Below the pieces are notes generated by a model that searched no databases, had not been told where the DNA came from, and saw only the letters and a program-made list of their open reading frames with translations. Below, piece by piece: positions 27,765-35,875 of a DNA stretch of 64,000 nt. The stretch comes from Clostridia bacterium. Its GTDB lineage: Bacteria; Bacillota; Clostridia; Christensenellales; CAAEEZ01. Every line of letters begins with the position of its first letter. The stretch's first letter is position 1. The stretch is taken from contig CAAEEZ010000017.1 in NCBI GenBank assembly GCA_900755035.1, forward strand, positions 124,001 through 188,000. Direction: 5' to 3'. The position numbers were made by a program, and so were the translations under genes.

Positions 27765-28784
27765 CTATTTGTATTGCTTCAAAAATCTCATATCGTTAGA
27801 GAACAAAATACGCATATCAGGAATGCCGTATTTTATCATAGCAATACGTTCAACGCCCATACCAAAAGCAAAACCACTATACTGTTTGCTATCAATACCA
27901 CAGTTATCCAAAACGACAGGATTTACGATACCTGCGCCAAGTATTTCTATCCAGCCCGTGCCTTTACACAAGTTACAACCTTTGCCACCACAGAACGGAC
28001 AACTTACGTCTACTTCTACGCTAGGCTCGGTAAACGGGAAGTACGAAGGACGGAATCTAACCTTTGTATTTGCGTCAAATAGAGTTTTTGCAAATACTTC
28101 AAGCGAACCTTTTAGGTCGCAAAGAGTTACGTTTTTGTCTACGACCAAACCTTCTATTTGTTGGAACATAGGCGAATGCGTTGCATCGCTATCTACCCTA
28201 TAAACCTTACCAGGATTGATAATTCTAATCGGTGGTTGTTGCTTCAACATCGTTCTAACTTGCATAGACGACGTTTGAGTACGTAATATTAGATTGTCAT
28301 TGATAAAGAAAGAATCTTGCATATCTCTTGCAGGATGGTCCTTTGGTATATTTAACATTTGAAAACAGAAATAATCCGTTTCAATTTCAGGGCCGTCAGA
28401 CACGGTAAAGCCAAGACCCGTGAAGATATTTACAACTTCGTCACGCACTTTACTTAAAACGTGCAAACCACCCACTTCGCTAGGTTTTCCCGACAAAGTG
28501 ATATCTACTTCTTCGTCTTTAAGTTTTGCGCTTTTTTCACTTAGCGACAACTCGTTAAACTTCTCGTCAAGCATTGCTTCAAGCGACTTTTTGCAGTCGT
28601 TAAGCATTTTACCTACAACGGGCTTGTCCTCTTTTTTAACGTCTTTAAGACCTTTCATAAGCGAAGTAAACTCGCCGTTTTTACCAAAGTATTTGATTCT
28701 AATTTCACTAAGCTCTTTCGTTGAACTAGCGTTTTCAATAAGCAAAGAACATTGCTCGTTGATTTTTGAAATTACTGTTTGCAT
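27765..28784 (-). CDS. pheS: phenylalanyl-tRNA synthetase alpha chain
   Basis: A 339-residue class II synthetase alpha subunit. An N-terminal coiled coil (about 1-85) is followed by the catalytic domain: motif 2 region LLRTQTSSMQVRTM, HSPMFQQIEGLVVDKN, and GAGIVNPVVL with motif 3 FAFGMGVERIAMIKYGI. It is the first gene after the T-box leader and forms the heterotetramer with PheT. Confidence 0.98.
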   Translation of the reverse strand: MQTVISKINEQCSLLIENASSTKELSEIRIKYFGKNGEFTSLMKGLKDVKKEDKPVVGKMLNDCKKSLEAMLDEKFNELSLSEKSAKLKDEEVDITLSGKPSEVGGLHVLSKVRDEVVNIFTGLGFTVSDGPEIETDYFCFQMLNIPKDHPARDMQDSFFINDNLILRTQTSSMQVRTMLKQQPPIRIINPGKVYRVDSDATHSPMFQQIEGLVVDKNVTLCDLKGSLEVFAKTLFDANTKVRFRPSYFPFTEPSVEVDVSCPFCGGKGCNLCKGTGWIEILGAGIVNPVVLDNCGIDSKQYSGFAFGMGVERIAMIKYGIPDMRILFSNDMRFLKQYK

Positions 28785-28802
28785 AAATTCTCCTTTATAA
28801 CA

Positions 28803-29022
28803 AAAAACCCTACAAGCTTTCGCTTATAGGGTGCAATTTTACACGGTACCACCTATATTGCCCAAAGGGCCACTCGTTTAGTTATAACGGCACAACCGTT
28901 CCTATTTTTGATAGGACACTCCAAAGTGAATTCGCAACCGCACTACTAATACGTTCTTTCAGCGCATCAAACGTACTCTCTTTTAGCGTAACGGAAGTTA
29001 CTACTCTTTATCAACGCTTTAT
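28803..29022 (-). promoter_or_regulatory. T-box riboswitch controlling pheST
   Basis: On the minus strand the leader carries AAAGAGTA and AGAGAGTACG early in stem I, a GAATTCAC segment whose TTC fits a phenylalanine specifier, the antiterminator T-box GGTGGTACCGTG (complement of 28842-28853), and then the terminator ACCCTATAAGCG...AGGGT followed by T residues (28803-28832). Uncharged tRNA-Phe would favour readthrough. A tRNA-Phe gene is present at 34413-34489. Confidence 0.94.
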
Positions 29023-29028
29023 ATATAC

Positions 29029-29057
29029 AATATATATTTATTGCAGTAAAATGTCAA
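29029..29057 (-). promoter_or_regulatory. promoter of the pheST T-box transcript
   Basis: TTGACA and TATATT are spaced by exactly 17 bp on the minus strand. Transcription would start near 29022, at the base of T-box stem I. Confidence 0.8.
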
Positions 29058-29063
29058 GTAAAA

Positions 29064-29726
29064 TTACCTTGTAGGCACTAAATCGAATATCTTGTCGCCC
29101 ATATTCAAAAATACGTCGGGAATTTCGCCTATAATCAAATTTTCGCAAACAAGTATTTCGGTATTTACCGATACGTTTACGTCGTCGATTGGCAGTATGA
29201 TACTTATATCAATAAGCACGTCGATATATATTTTATGCACGGTTTGGTTAATACCCGCTTGTATAAACTGCGACTTAAAATCGCATAAAACGTTGCCAAC
29301 CGGCATTATTTTAATTGTTATATCAGGTCCGTGCCCTGTTAAAAGATTTATGCCTGTAAAAGTGCCTAGCGGTATTCCAAGTTCTTGTACGCCTATACTT
29401 TTAAGATTGTTTTGCGTTACCGACGCCATATTTCTAGCAAGCACATTGATAGCCGGGGAATTTGCTTTTATCATAGAAACTTTATTGTTATTATCAAATT
29501 CAATCGTAAATAAATCTTCGTATTTTAATTCGTCGTTAATAACGATTATTGCCGCTTGGTTTACTGCGTTTACCCCAAGCGCCCGTACCGTTGCTTGACT
29601 ATAATCAAGTACTATCGGTTTTACGTTTTTGCTAAAATAGATAGCAATTACCGTAAAAATGATAATTACAACCATTAAAAATATTATTAGTTTCGTTGAT
29701 TTTTTAATAAAAAAACCTTTTTTCAT
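29064..29726 (-). CDS. yunB: sporulation protein YunB-like
   Basis: A 220-residue protein with one N-terminal membrane anchor (residues about 13-32). The body matches the YunB family: RALGVNAVNQAAIIVINDEL, IGVQELGIPLGTFTG-(L)LTGHGPDI, and IKIMPVGNVLCDFKSQFIQAGINQTVHKIYI. In Bacillus yunB is read by sigma-E in the mother cell. No Shine-Dalgarno is seen; CATATAGT lies nine bases before the ATG and resembles a sigma-E -10 box, so the leader may be almost absent. It is followed by the pheST promoter. Confidence 0.85.
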   Translation of the reverse strand: MKKGFFIKKSTKLIIFLMVVIIIFTVIAIYFSKNVKPIVLDYSQATVRALGVNAVNQAAIIVINDELKYEDLFTIEFDNNNKVSMIKANSPAINVLARNMASVTQNNLKSIGVQELGIPLGTFTGINLLTGHGPDITIKIMPVGNVLCDFKSQFIQAGINQTVHKIYIDVLIDISIILPIDDVNVSVNTEILVCENLIIGEIPDVFLNMGDKIFDLVPTR

Positions 29727-29810
29727 ATCGTAAATACTATATGCTAAAAGGTTTAATTTTTTGACAAAAAATATTAAATTGTATTACTATTAGTAATTTT
29801 TTAGAATAAT

Positions 29811-30200
29811 CTAAAACTTTTTACTCTTCGATTTGAATATTAAAGCGAAAATAAAACTCGTTACAATTACCACGCTTAATCCACCCGACACTGCGCTAAG
29901 TCCGCCACTAATTGCACCAAGTACGCCACCTTCTTCCATACCTTTAAGAGCACCCCTAGCAAGAGCACTACCAAAACCGCATATAGGAATAGTTGCGCCA
30001 CTTCCGCCAAATTCTACTATATACTTAAATGCGCCCGTAACTTCTAATACTACTCCCGTTAGCATAAAAGTAACCAAAATTCTTGCAGAGGTCATATTCG
30101 TTTTGTTTATTAAAAACTGACCTACTAAACAAATAAGTCCACCTGTAACAAATACTTGTAAATATCTAATAAATACGTCCATTTTAGTCCTCGTTTTCAA
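29811..30200 (-). CDS. spoVAE: stage V sporulation protein AE
   Basis: A 129-residue polytopic membrane protein of the SpoVA channel, which moves calcium dipicolinate into the forespore and out at germination. The small-residue-rich segment GSGATIPICGFGSALARGALKGMEEGG is typical of SpoVAE/SpoVAC proteins. It overlaps spoVAD by 17 bases, implying coupled translation. Confidence 0.92.
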   Translation of the reverse strand: MKTRTKMDVFIRYLQVFVTGGLICLVGQFLINKTNMTSARILVTFMLTGVVLEVTGAFKYIVEFGGSGATIPICGFGSALARGALKGMEEGGVLGAISGGLSAVSGGLSVVIVTSFIFALIFKSKSKKF

Positions 30201-31185
30201 TAATAATTGCGTGTGATATGCTTGGAATAGTTTCGCCTTGTTGCGACGTATCCTTGCTAAGAAGTGCTCCCGTCGGCATAAAAAGTATTCTATTTATCGT
30301 ACTATTTTGTAATAATTTATAATAATATCCGCCAAACATAACACTACAACAACCTGCGCCACTTCCACCTTGAACAGCCTTTTTATTATCGCCGTAAATA
30401 AGCGCTCCACAATCTTCGTGATTGGTTAATTCTATGCCGTCCTGACGAAACAACTCTCTAAGCATCTTCGTACCAAACTTACCTAAATCACCCGTGATTA
30501 TCTTATCGTAATAACTATAAGTTCTACCCGTATCGGCAAAATGACGCTTTAACGTTTCGTATACGGCAGGAGCCATTGCTGCGCCCATATTATTTACGTC
30601 CGTTACTCCGTAGTCTACTATTGAGCCAAGCGTTGCGCCTTTTATTTTCGTTTTACCCTTTGTGGTCGATAGTATCACGCTACCAGCCCCAGTTACCGTC
30701 CACTGACTCGTTGGCGTACGTTGATTACCAAGTTCAAGCGGAAAACGATATTGCCTTTCTGCACTAGAAAAATGGCTACTACTACAACAAACGACGTTTT
30801 TATAATCACCCGTATTTAGCAAACTAGACGCTAAATACATTGCTTCACCGAAACTTGCGCAAGCGTTATACACTCCTATAAAAGGTAAATTAAAGTTTCT
30901 AACTGCAAAACTAGATACCGTTATTTGATTTAACAAGTCGCCACAAACGGCAAGGTCTATATCGTCAACGAATAACCCTGCATTAAATAGTACTTGCTGT
31001 ATGGCACGAATGTGGAACTTTTTTTCAGCCTTTTCGTAGGACTTTTCGTCAAAAGTATCACTATCCAGCCTTTCGTCAAAATACTTTCCAAATTCGCATT
31101 TTGCTTCCATAGGTCCAACGATACTACCCGTTGCTATTATGCTTGGCGGACTATCAAATAAAACCGTTCTTTTACCTAATTTCAT
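30184..31185 (-). CDS. spoVAD: stage V sporulation protein AD
   Basis: A 333-residue SpoVAD, a thiolase-fold protein that binds dipicolinic acid on the SpoVA channel. Motifs: IIATGSIVGPMEAKCEFG at the N-terminus, NACASFGEAMYLASSLL with a thiolase-like cysteine, SQWTVTGAGSVIL, and GSGAGCCSVMFGGYY near the end. It overlaps spoVAC by four bases and spoVAE by 17. Confidence 0.95.
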   Translation of the reverse strand: MKLGKRTVLFDSPPSIIATGSIVGPMEAKCEFGKYFDERLDSDTFDEKSYEKAEKKFHIRAIQQVLFNAGLFVDDIDLAVCGDLLNQITVSSFAVRNFNLPFIGVYNACASFGEAMYLASSLLNTGDYKNVVCCSSSHFSSAERQYRFPLELGNQRTPTSQWTVTGAGSVILSTTKGKTKIKGATLGSIVDYGVTDVNNMGAAMAPAVYETLKRHFADTGRTYSYYDKIITGDLGKFGTKMLRELFRQDGIELTNHEDCGALIYGDNKKAVQGGSGAGCCSVMFGGYYYKLLQNSTINRILFMPTGALLSKDTSQQGETIPSISHAIIIENED

Positions 31186-31610
31186 AACGCTAACCCCACT
31201 AATCCTATTATTACGCTACTAGTTACGCCAAACACGATAATTGGACCTGCAACTGCAAATATTTTACAACATATTCCGTATACGATGCCTTCCCTGTTAT
31301 ATTCCATAGCGGGACTCATTACGGAGTTTGCAAAACCCGTAATCGGTATTATCGAGCCAGCCCCTGCGTAGTATCCTATTTTGTCATAAAGACCAAACGC
31401 CGTAAGCGTAACGCCTATAAATATCATAGTCATTGACGTAGCGTTTCTAAGTTCAACTTCGGTTAGATTTGTAAAATAGGTTTTGTATAGGTCGAAAAAG
31501 CCTTCGCCTATCATACAAATTATTCCCCCTACGATAAACGCTAAAAGCATAGTAGGTAGCATTTTCGTTTTAGGAGCGTTTTTACTTACCATCTTATTGT
31601 AGTCGTTCAT
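31182..31610 (-). CDS. spoVAC: stage V sporulation protein AC
   Basis: A 142-residue membrane protein, the mechanosensitive pore part of the SpoVA channel. The start at 31610 (MNDYNKMVSKNAPK) has GAGG five bases upstream; a GTG six bases earlier is less likely because it overlaps that ribosome site. Conserved SIIPITGFANSVMSPAMEYNREG is present. A terminator and about 130 bp separate it from sigF, so spoVAC-AD-AE probably has its own late-forespore promoter. Confidence 0.93.
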   Translation of the reverse strand: MNDYNKMVSKNAPKTKMLPTMLLAFIVGGIICMIGEGFFDLYKTYFTNLTEVELRNATSMTMIFIGVTLTAFGLYDKIGYYAGAGSIIPITGFANSVMSPAMEYNREGIVYGICCKIFAVAGPIIVFGVTSSVIIGLVGLAL

Positions 31611-31700
31611 ATACACCTCATTTTCTTACTTCGTAAATATTGACTTCTTTTTTTAGCACTTCGTTTTCGTCTATATTTTTCGTATTATCTATTTGTTTCA

Positions 31701-31707
31701 TAGTATG
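31701..31707 (-). promoter_or_regulatory. possible sigma-F/sigma-G -10 element before spoVAC
   Basis: CATACTA on the minus strand matches the forespore sigma -10 consensus (CATNNTA), as expected for spoVA. No convincing -35 element was found at the right spacing, so this is tentative. Confidence 0.4.
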
Positions 31708-31739
31708 ATTGTTGTAAAATAAAAAATTTTTATACAAAA

Positions 31740-31764
31740 AAAAGGCTTATTCCAGCCTTTTTCT
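31740..31764 (-). terminator. terminator at the sigF 3' end
   Basis: On the minus strand the stem AAAAAGGCT/AGCCTTTTT closes on the loop GGAATA, followed by T residues. The sigF stop codon TAA lies in the loop and the 3' arm. Confidence 0.75.
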
Positions 31765-32463
31765 CATTTTTTCTAATATTTTACTTTCCAGCCTAGATAT
31801 TTGCACTTGCGATACACCTAATTCGTCGGCAATTTCGCTTTGCGTTTTATCTCTAAAATACCGTAAAACTATTATCTTTTTCTCTCTTTTGTCAAGTTCT
31901 GCAATCAGTTCTTTTAGCATCAACTTGTTTATCATCTTTTCGTCCGAATTGTCGCCCTCTATCTTGTCGATAAGTTCAATATTGGATTCGTCGTCAGTCT
32001 TTTCGTATATAGATAGCGGGAATTTGCCACTATCCATTATAAATACAACGTCACGAGTATCCACCTGCAAATGCTCCGCAATTTGCTCTATCGTTGGCGA
32101 AGTGCCGTTTTGCTTGCGATACTCTTCTATAAACTGATTTGCCGTAATATACTGCATTTTTATTGCTCTACTTACTTTAATTGCCCCGTCGTCACGAATG
32201 TAACGTTTTACTTCACCCATAATCATTGGAACTGCGTAGGTGGAAAAACGCACGTTAAAACTCGCGTCAAAATTATTTATTGCTTTTACAAGCCCAAGCG
32301 AGCCTATTTGCAACAAATCGTCGTACTCTACGTGGCTATTTAAGTATCGTTTTATTATAGATTTAACCAAAGGCATATTTTCGGTAACTAGCGTAGTTTT
32401 CGCTTTTTCGTCGCCGTTTTGCGCCTCTTTTATCAGTTGCAACGTCGTTTCGTGGTCATACAT
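31747..32463 (-). CDS. sigF: forespore RNA polymerase sigma factor SigF
   Basis: A 238-residue sigma-70-family factor. Region 2 (DLLQIGSLGLVKAINNFD, RFSTYAVPMIMGEVKRYIRDDG), region 3 (about 110-165) and region 4 (KKIIVLRYFRDKTQSEIADELGVSQVQISRLE) are intact. The place directly after spoIIAA-spoIIAB (8-base overlap) identifies it as SigF rather than SigG. It is held by SpoIIAB and released by unphosphorylated SpoIIAA; spoVA follows, as in Bacillus. Confidence 0.96.
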   Translation of the reverse strand: MYDHETTLQLIKEAQNGDEKAKTTLVTENMPLVKSIIKRYLNSHVEYDDLLQIGSLGLVKAINNFDASFNVRFSTYAVPMIMGEVKRYIRDDGAIKVSRAIKMQYITANQFIEEYRKQNGTSPTIEQIAEHLQVDTRDVVFIMDSGKFPLSIYEKTDDESNIELIDKIEGDNSDEKMINKLMLKELIAELDKREKKIIVLRYFRDKTQSEIADELGVSQVQISRLESKILEKMRKRLE

Positions 32464-32881
32464 TTTTTATTTTTTTCGTAAATACAACTTCAGTTCCTTC
32501 GCCTGCTTTTGACGTAACTTTTAGGCTATCCATAAAAGTGCCCATAATCGTAAAGCCCATACCACTTCTCTCTTCGTTAGGTTTGGAAGTATAAAAAGGT
32601 TGCATAGCCTCTTCTACGTTATCTATTCCAACGCCTTCGTCTTTCACCCTTACTTCTAGTTCGTCGCTAGTTAAAAAACACTCGATAGTTATTTCCTTTT
32701 CCTTGTCGGACGAATAAGCGTGCACGATTGAGTTGGTAACAGCCTCGGACACTGCCGTTTTAATATCGTTTATATCCTCTACCGTAAACGGAAGTTCAAC
32801 GGCAAACGCTCCTACAATACTTCTACTTAGCGCCTCGTTTTTTGATTGTGCAGGCAACACAATTTTCATATAATTTTGCAT
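32456..32881 (-). CDS. spoIIAB: anti-sigma F factor SpoIIAB
   Basis: A 141-residue GHKL kinase that binds SigF and phosphorylates SpoIIAA. ATP-binding motifs: N box AVSEAVTNSIVHAYS, G1 VKDEGVGIDNVEEA and G2 SGMGFTIMG. The length is as in Bacillus. Confidence 0.96.
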   Translation of the reverse strand: MQNYMKIVLPAQSKNEALSRSIVGAFAVELPFTVEDINDIKTAVSEAVTNSIVHAYSSDKEKEITIECFLTSDELEVRVKDEGVGIDNVEEAMQPFYTSKPNEERSGMGFTIMGTFMDSLKVTSKAGEGTEVVFTKKIKNV

Positions 32882-32889
32882 AATTCTCC

Positions 32890-33195
32890 TTATTCTGCAT
32901 CAAAAATTTCGTATAATCCGCTAGCCTTTAATACTTTGTCTATTTGGTTATTTGCGTTAATTACACCAACACCCACGTCTATTTTTTGCAATTTTTTATA
33001 CCTACCTAGTATCATTCCAATACCGGTGCTATCCATAAAATCTATTGCGCCAAAATCAAAAACTAGTCTTGTAAACGTGTTCTTATCAATCAAATCGTCA
33101 ATTTCTTTTCGCATTATTTGGGCTACCCTTTCGTCTACGTCTATAAGCGGTTTCACGTAAAGTTTCCCGCCTTTTAGTTTCCCTTCTATATACAT
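32890..33195 (-). CDS. spoIIAA: anti-sigma F factor antagonist SpoIIAA
   Basis: A 101-residue STAS-domain protein. The phosphorylation site is Ser56 in FMDSTGIGMILGR, matching Ser58 of Bacillus SpoIIAA (there DSSG). It is first in the spoIIA operon, with a strong AGGAGG site upstream. No clear sigma-H promoter could be picked out by eye in the 260 AT-rich bases before it. Confidence 0.95.
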   Translation of the reverse strand: MYIEGKLKGGKLYVKPLIDVDERVAQIMRKEIDDLIDKNTFTRLVFDFGAIDFMDSTGIGMILGRYKKLQKIDVGVGVINANNQIDKVLKASGLYEIFDAE

Positions 33196-33459
33196 AATTC
33201 CTCCTGTCGTTATAAAAATATGATAAAATTAAAATGAAAGAAAAAATTATAAAAAAATTTTGAAATATAACTAAAAATGTTTTTTATTGTAAAATAAAAT
33301 GCACCAGCAACTTGCTAGCGCATTGTTTGATATTTTTATACTAATATTTTGTTTGCTACGTCTTTCTAGGTAAGCATAAATTATCTATCTTCTAAGTAAT
33401 AAATTTGACGTTCTTACCTCTTATATTTTATAGGACTATAAAATTATTTAGTTTTAACT

Positions 33460-33789
33460 TTATTTTTTAATAAAACTATTGTCATAATCGGGAATATCGC
33501 TGTCTACTACTTCCTTTCTTTCCACTTTCATAGTTAAGTCGTATTTTTCCCTAAGCCTTATTATTTCAGCCATCATAGGCGAATTGTGGTGCTTGTCGAT
33601 AGCCTCTTGGTTTTCCCACGAATCAATAAGCATAACGGTATCCTTGCTACCAAGTGGAATAAAATAGGAATACTCCAAATTCCCTTCTTCACTCCTAATT
33701 CTATCAACTACCTTGCTTGCTATCATTTCATTTGCAAATTCCTTTGCCTTGCCTTCTTTTCCCGTGTAATATATTCTAATCTCTATCAT
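33460..33789 (-). CDS. antibiotic biosynthesis monooxygenase (ABM) domain protein
   Basis: A 109-residue dimeric alpha-beta-barrel protein of the ABM/YgiN type. Visible: EGNLEYSYFIPLGSKDTVMLIDSWENQEAIDKHHNSPMM, the family core. Possible roles are quinol monooxygenase or heme-degradation-like chemistry; the substrate cannot be read from sequence. The C-terminal 20 residues are an acidic extension. It stands alone in an AT-rich region next to the tRNA operon. Confidence 0.85.
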   Translation of the reverse strand: MIEIRIYYTGKEGKAKEFANEMIASKVVDRIRSEEGNLEYSYFIPLGSKDTVMLIDSWENQEAIDKHHNSPMMAEIIRLREKYDLTMKVERKEVVDSDIPDYDNSFIKK

Positions 33790-33848
33790 GACTCACCATA
33801 TTTCATTTATTATCATCATTTTGAATATCAAATATTTTACACAATTCA

Positions 33849-33995
33849 TTAGTCATCCACTATAGATTCAAACAATTTTTCAATATCATTCATTTCCCAA
33901 ACATATTCTAGCTGAATATCTGGTAACAACATAGTGTGATGACGTGCAGAACGCAAAGCATCTATTGGTCTCATTTCAACATATTCATTTGACAT
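33849..33995 (-). pseudogene. truncated DUF262 (GmrSD-like) N-terminal remnant, 48 aa
   Basis: A small ORF with an excellent ribosome site (TTAGGAGG, 7 bases before ATG 33995). The product contains IDALRSARHHTMLLPDIQLEYVW followed by EMNDIEKLFESIVDD, which matches the start of DUF262 proteins (the ..LLPxIQREFVWE..IEKLFDSI pattern) and stops just before the expected YPIG motif. DUF262 nucleases of the GmrSD type act against phage with modified DNA. Codons such as TAT-GTT and AAT-GAA depart from the C-before-G habit of neighbouring genes, suggesting foreign origin. Probably the decayed end of a defence gene near the tRNA operon; a functional micropeptide is less likely. Confidence 0.55.
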
Positions 33996-34199
33996 ATATA
34001 CCTCCTAATATATAAATTTTTTTAATTAAATAGAAGTAAAATTTTATAATTAAATACTTAATTAATTGTATTCTATTATGCAAAAATAAACAACTAAAAG
34101 TCTTTAAGAATAATAATTTCATAATTCACTTTAATTATTATTTAAAAATCCTATCAAATAAATAGTGAAAACATAAAATGAAAAAATAATAAATAAAAA

Positions 34200-34222
34200 A
34201 ACCCAAACCGTTTGGTTTAGGT
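34200..34222 (-). terminator. terminator of the tRNA operon
   Basis: On the minus strand CCTAAACC-AAAC-GGTTTGGG is followed by a T run immediately downstream of tRNA-Tyr. Confidence 0.8.
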
Positions 34223-34224
34223 TT

Positions 34225-34310
34225 TGGTGGGAAGAGATGGATTCGAACCATCGAAGGCGGAGCCGGCAGATTTACAGTCTGCTCCCTTTAGCCACTCGGG
34301 AATCTTCCCA
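34225..34310 (-). tRNA. tRNA-Tyr (GTA)
   Basis: Acceptor TGGGAAG/CTTCCCA with encoded CCA. The long variable arm (CGGCTCCGCCTTCG region) marks a class II tRNA, and the anticodon loop has GTA. Last gene of the six-tRNA operon. Confidence 0.95.
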
Positions 34311-34316
34311 TATTTT

Positions 34317-34391
34317 TGGAGCTGGTGATAGGAGTCGAACCTACAACCTGCTGATTACAAATCAGCTGCTCTGCCATTGAGCCACACCAGC
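34317..34391 (-). tRNA. tRNA-Thr (TGT)
   Basis: Acceptor GCTGGTG/CACCAGC, anticodon loop TTTGTAA giving TGT, encoded CCA. Confidence 0.95.
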
Positions 34392-34412
34392 AAGTATATC
34401 ACCAAGTTCTAA

Positions 34413-34489
34413 TGGTGCCTCGGGGCGGAATTGAACCACCGACACGGGGATTTTCAGTCCCCTGCTCTACCTACTGAGCTACCGAGGCA
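34413..34489 (-). tRNA. tRNA-Phe (GAA)
   Basis: Acceptor TGCCTCG/CGAGGCA, anticodon loop CTGAAAA giving GAA, encoded CCA. It is the ligand expected by the pheST T-box leader. Confidence 0.95.
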
Positions 34490-34494
34490 AAAAT

Positions 34495-34571
34495 TGGCGA
34501 TCCGGAAGGGGCTCGAACCCTCGACCTCTAGCGTGACAGGCTAGCGTTCTAACCAACTGAACTACCGGACC
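34495..34571 (-). tRNA. tRNA-Asp (GTC)
   Basis: Acceptor GGTCCGG/CCGGATC (one G-U pair), anticodon loop CTGTCAC giving GTC, encoded CCA. Confidence 0.95.
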
Positions 34572-34593
34572 GTAAAATGTAAATATGAATAGG

Positions 34594-34670
34594 TGGTGGG
34601 CCTTCACGGACTCGAACCGCGGACCAATCGGTTATGAGCCGACCGCTCTGACCAACTGAGCTAAAGGCCC
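34594..34670 (-). tRNA. tRNA with CAT anticodon (Ile2 likely, or elongator Met)
   Basis: Acceptor GGGCCTT/AAGGCCC, anticodon loop CTCATAA, encoded CCA. The acceptor C4-G69 and C5-G68 pairs and the GGCTCATAACCG arm resemble the lysidine-modified tRNA-Ile2 of Firmicutes more than initiator tRNA. Elongator tRNA-Met cannot be excluded without comparing the full tRNA set. Confidence 0.85.
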
Positions 34671-34678
34671 CTATTATT

Positions 34679-34755
34679 TGGTCGGGGTGAAGAGACTCGA
34701 ACTCCCGGCCCCATGGTCCCAAACCACGTGCGCTACCAAACTGCGCTACACCCCG
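34679..34755 (-). tRNA. tRNA-Pro (TGG)
   Basis: Acceptor CGGGGTG/CACCCCG, anticodon loop TTTGGGA giving TGG, encoded CCA. First gene of the operon. Confidence 0.95.
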
Positions 34756-34779
34756 ATTTGCCACATACGTGACTATAAA

Positions 34780-34808
34780 AGAATACAATATATAATGGAA
34801 AAAGTCAA
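34780..34808 (-). promoter_or_regulatory. promoter of the six-tRNA operon
   Basis: On the minus strand TTGACT and TATTCT are spaced by 17 bp, 25 bp upstream of tRNA-Pro. Confidence 0.8.
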
Positions 34809-35140
34809 GAAAAAACATAACTTTTTCAAAAGATTTTTTAATAATTTTTTATTTTTGTATTTTGTAGCCGTTTTTTTGTCTAAAATACTAAAATATATAC
34901 TATTTAGTTACTATTTAATAATTATTTTAACGTCAAAAATAATTAAAATTAGTAATTTTATATATTATAATATATACAATATTCGTATTAAACCAAAAAA
35001 ATTATTTGTATGCAATATCATTTTGAAACAAAAATATTTTGTAAAATTTTTTACAACCATTAAAATAAAAAATTTTAACGATATTTTGCATTTATAAATA
35101 CGTTACTTATATATATTATATACTTTAACAAAATAAAAAA
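34809..35140. other. AT-rich intergenic region, nothing recognised
   Basis: About 330 bases of extreme AT content between the tRNA promoter and the terminator of the next gene. The plus-strand reading frame that crosses it starts inside tRNA genes and encodes a Lys/Ile/Phe-rich stretch, so it is not accepted as coding. Confidence 0.6.
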
Positions 35141-35160
35141 AGGAACTAAAACTAGTTCCT
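35141..35160 (-). terminator. terminator of the hypothetical gene
   Basis: On the minus strand the stem AGGAACTA/TAGTTCCT with a four-base loop is followed by a T run. Confidence 0.85.
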
Positions 35161-35174
35161 CTTAAAAATCTTTC

Positions 35175-35813
35175 TTATTCTCTATCTTTTGGATATAGTG
35201 GCAAATCGAACACGCCGTTACATACGTCGGCGGCGTAATCTTGGCAAGACGGAATAAAGCAATAACCGTACGTTGGGATAAGTAAGTCAACGGGCGCAAT
35301 CACTTTCACGATTGCAGTAATACATGCAGTAATTTGCGCAGTATTTTCCGTCAGCACCTTTCCGCTTGCAATAATGCTACTAATAGTTGCGCTAAGGCTT
35401 GTGTCGATCACTGCCCCTTTTGGCACGAATAATACGATATCAATAGGATATGTAACGGTGCTAGTAGCAGTAACAGGCGCTTTATTTGCGTCTAATAGAT
35501 TTACGTCCAGATTGATAGTAATAGTACCTTGCACCCTAGAACAGCCACTGCCGTCGCTAAGCGGTGTTACGGTAACCCCCGTTAATTGACTTGCCGTACT
35601 ACTTGATGCGCTAACGAAAGTAAGTGGCTGAGCAGCCGTTGCAGGCGTGATATTTTCCAGCGTTATAGTAGTATTTTCTTGGCTAATTTGCTTTAAGCAA
35701 GCATCGAATACTTTGTTTACTTGAATACAAACCTTATCTTTTAACCCCGTAAGCGGATTGCCACAAATTGCGCCGGGTGTTTGTTCAGGTTTTTGATTTT
35801 TACAAAACGACAT
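35175..35813 (-). CDS. conserved hypothetical protein, possible spore-surface protein
   Basis: A 212-residue protein of no firm family. The start at 35813 (MSFCKNQKPEQTPG) was chosen because GGAGG lies about eight bases upstream; the ATG at 35831 precedes that site. It has scattered cysteines (FCKNQ, AICGN, VCIQVNKVFDACLKQ, GSGCSRVQ, ITACITAIV, YGYCFIPSCQDYAADVCNG) and Thr/Ser-rich, beta-prone middle segments. VCIQVNKVFDAC near the start with a Cys-rich end recalls uncharacterised clostridial proteins thought to be sporulation-linked, but this is memory-based and weak. It is a single-gene unit with its own terminator, downstream of engB. Confidence 0.6.
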   Translation of the reverse strand: MSFCKNQKPEQTPGAICGNPLTGLKDKVCIQVNKVFDACLKQISQENTTITLENITPATAAQPLTFVSASSSTASQLTGVTVTPLSDGSGCSRVQGTITINLDVNLLDANKAPVTATSTVTYPIDIVLFVPKGAVIDTSLSATISSIIASGKVLTENTAQITACITAIVKVIAPVDLLIPTYGYCFIPSCQDYAADVCNGVFDLPLYPKDRE

Positions 35814-35875
35814 TATAAAACCTCCTATCATTTTCTATAATATCGTATGCAAATAGGTAAAAAAAAGTTAAAATA

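Noticed and set aside
31618..31701. 27-residue minus-strand ORF (MKQIDNTKNIDE...) just before spoVAC
   Set aside because: No ribosome site, and its ATG overlaps the candidate CATACTA promoter element; it is kept only as a curiosity because its TGA touches the spoVAC ribosome site.
34549..34818. 89-residue minus-strand frame
   Set aside because: It runs through tRNA-Met/Ile2 and tRNA-Pro and is explained by them.
34678..35097. 139-residue plus-strand frame
   Set aside because: It starts inside tRNA genes on the other strand and continues through AT-rich noncoding DNA.
35101..35174. Extra gene after the tRNA promoter
   Set aside because: Only the terminator hairpin is recognisable.
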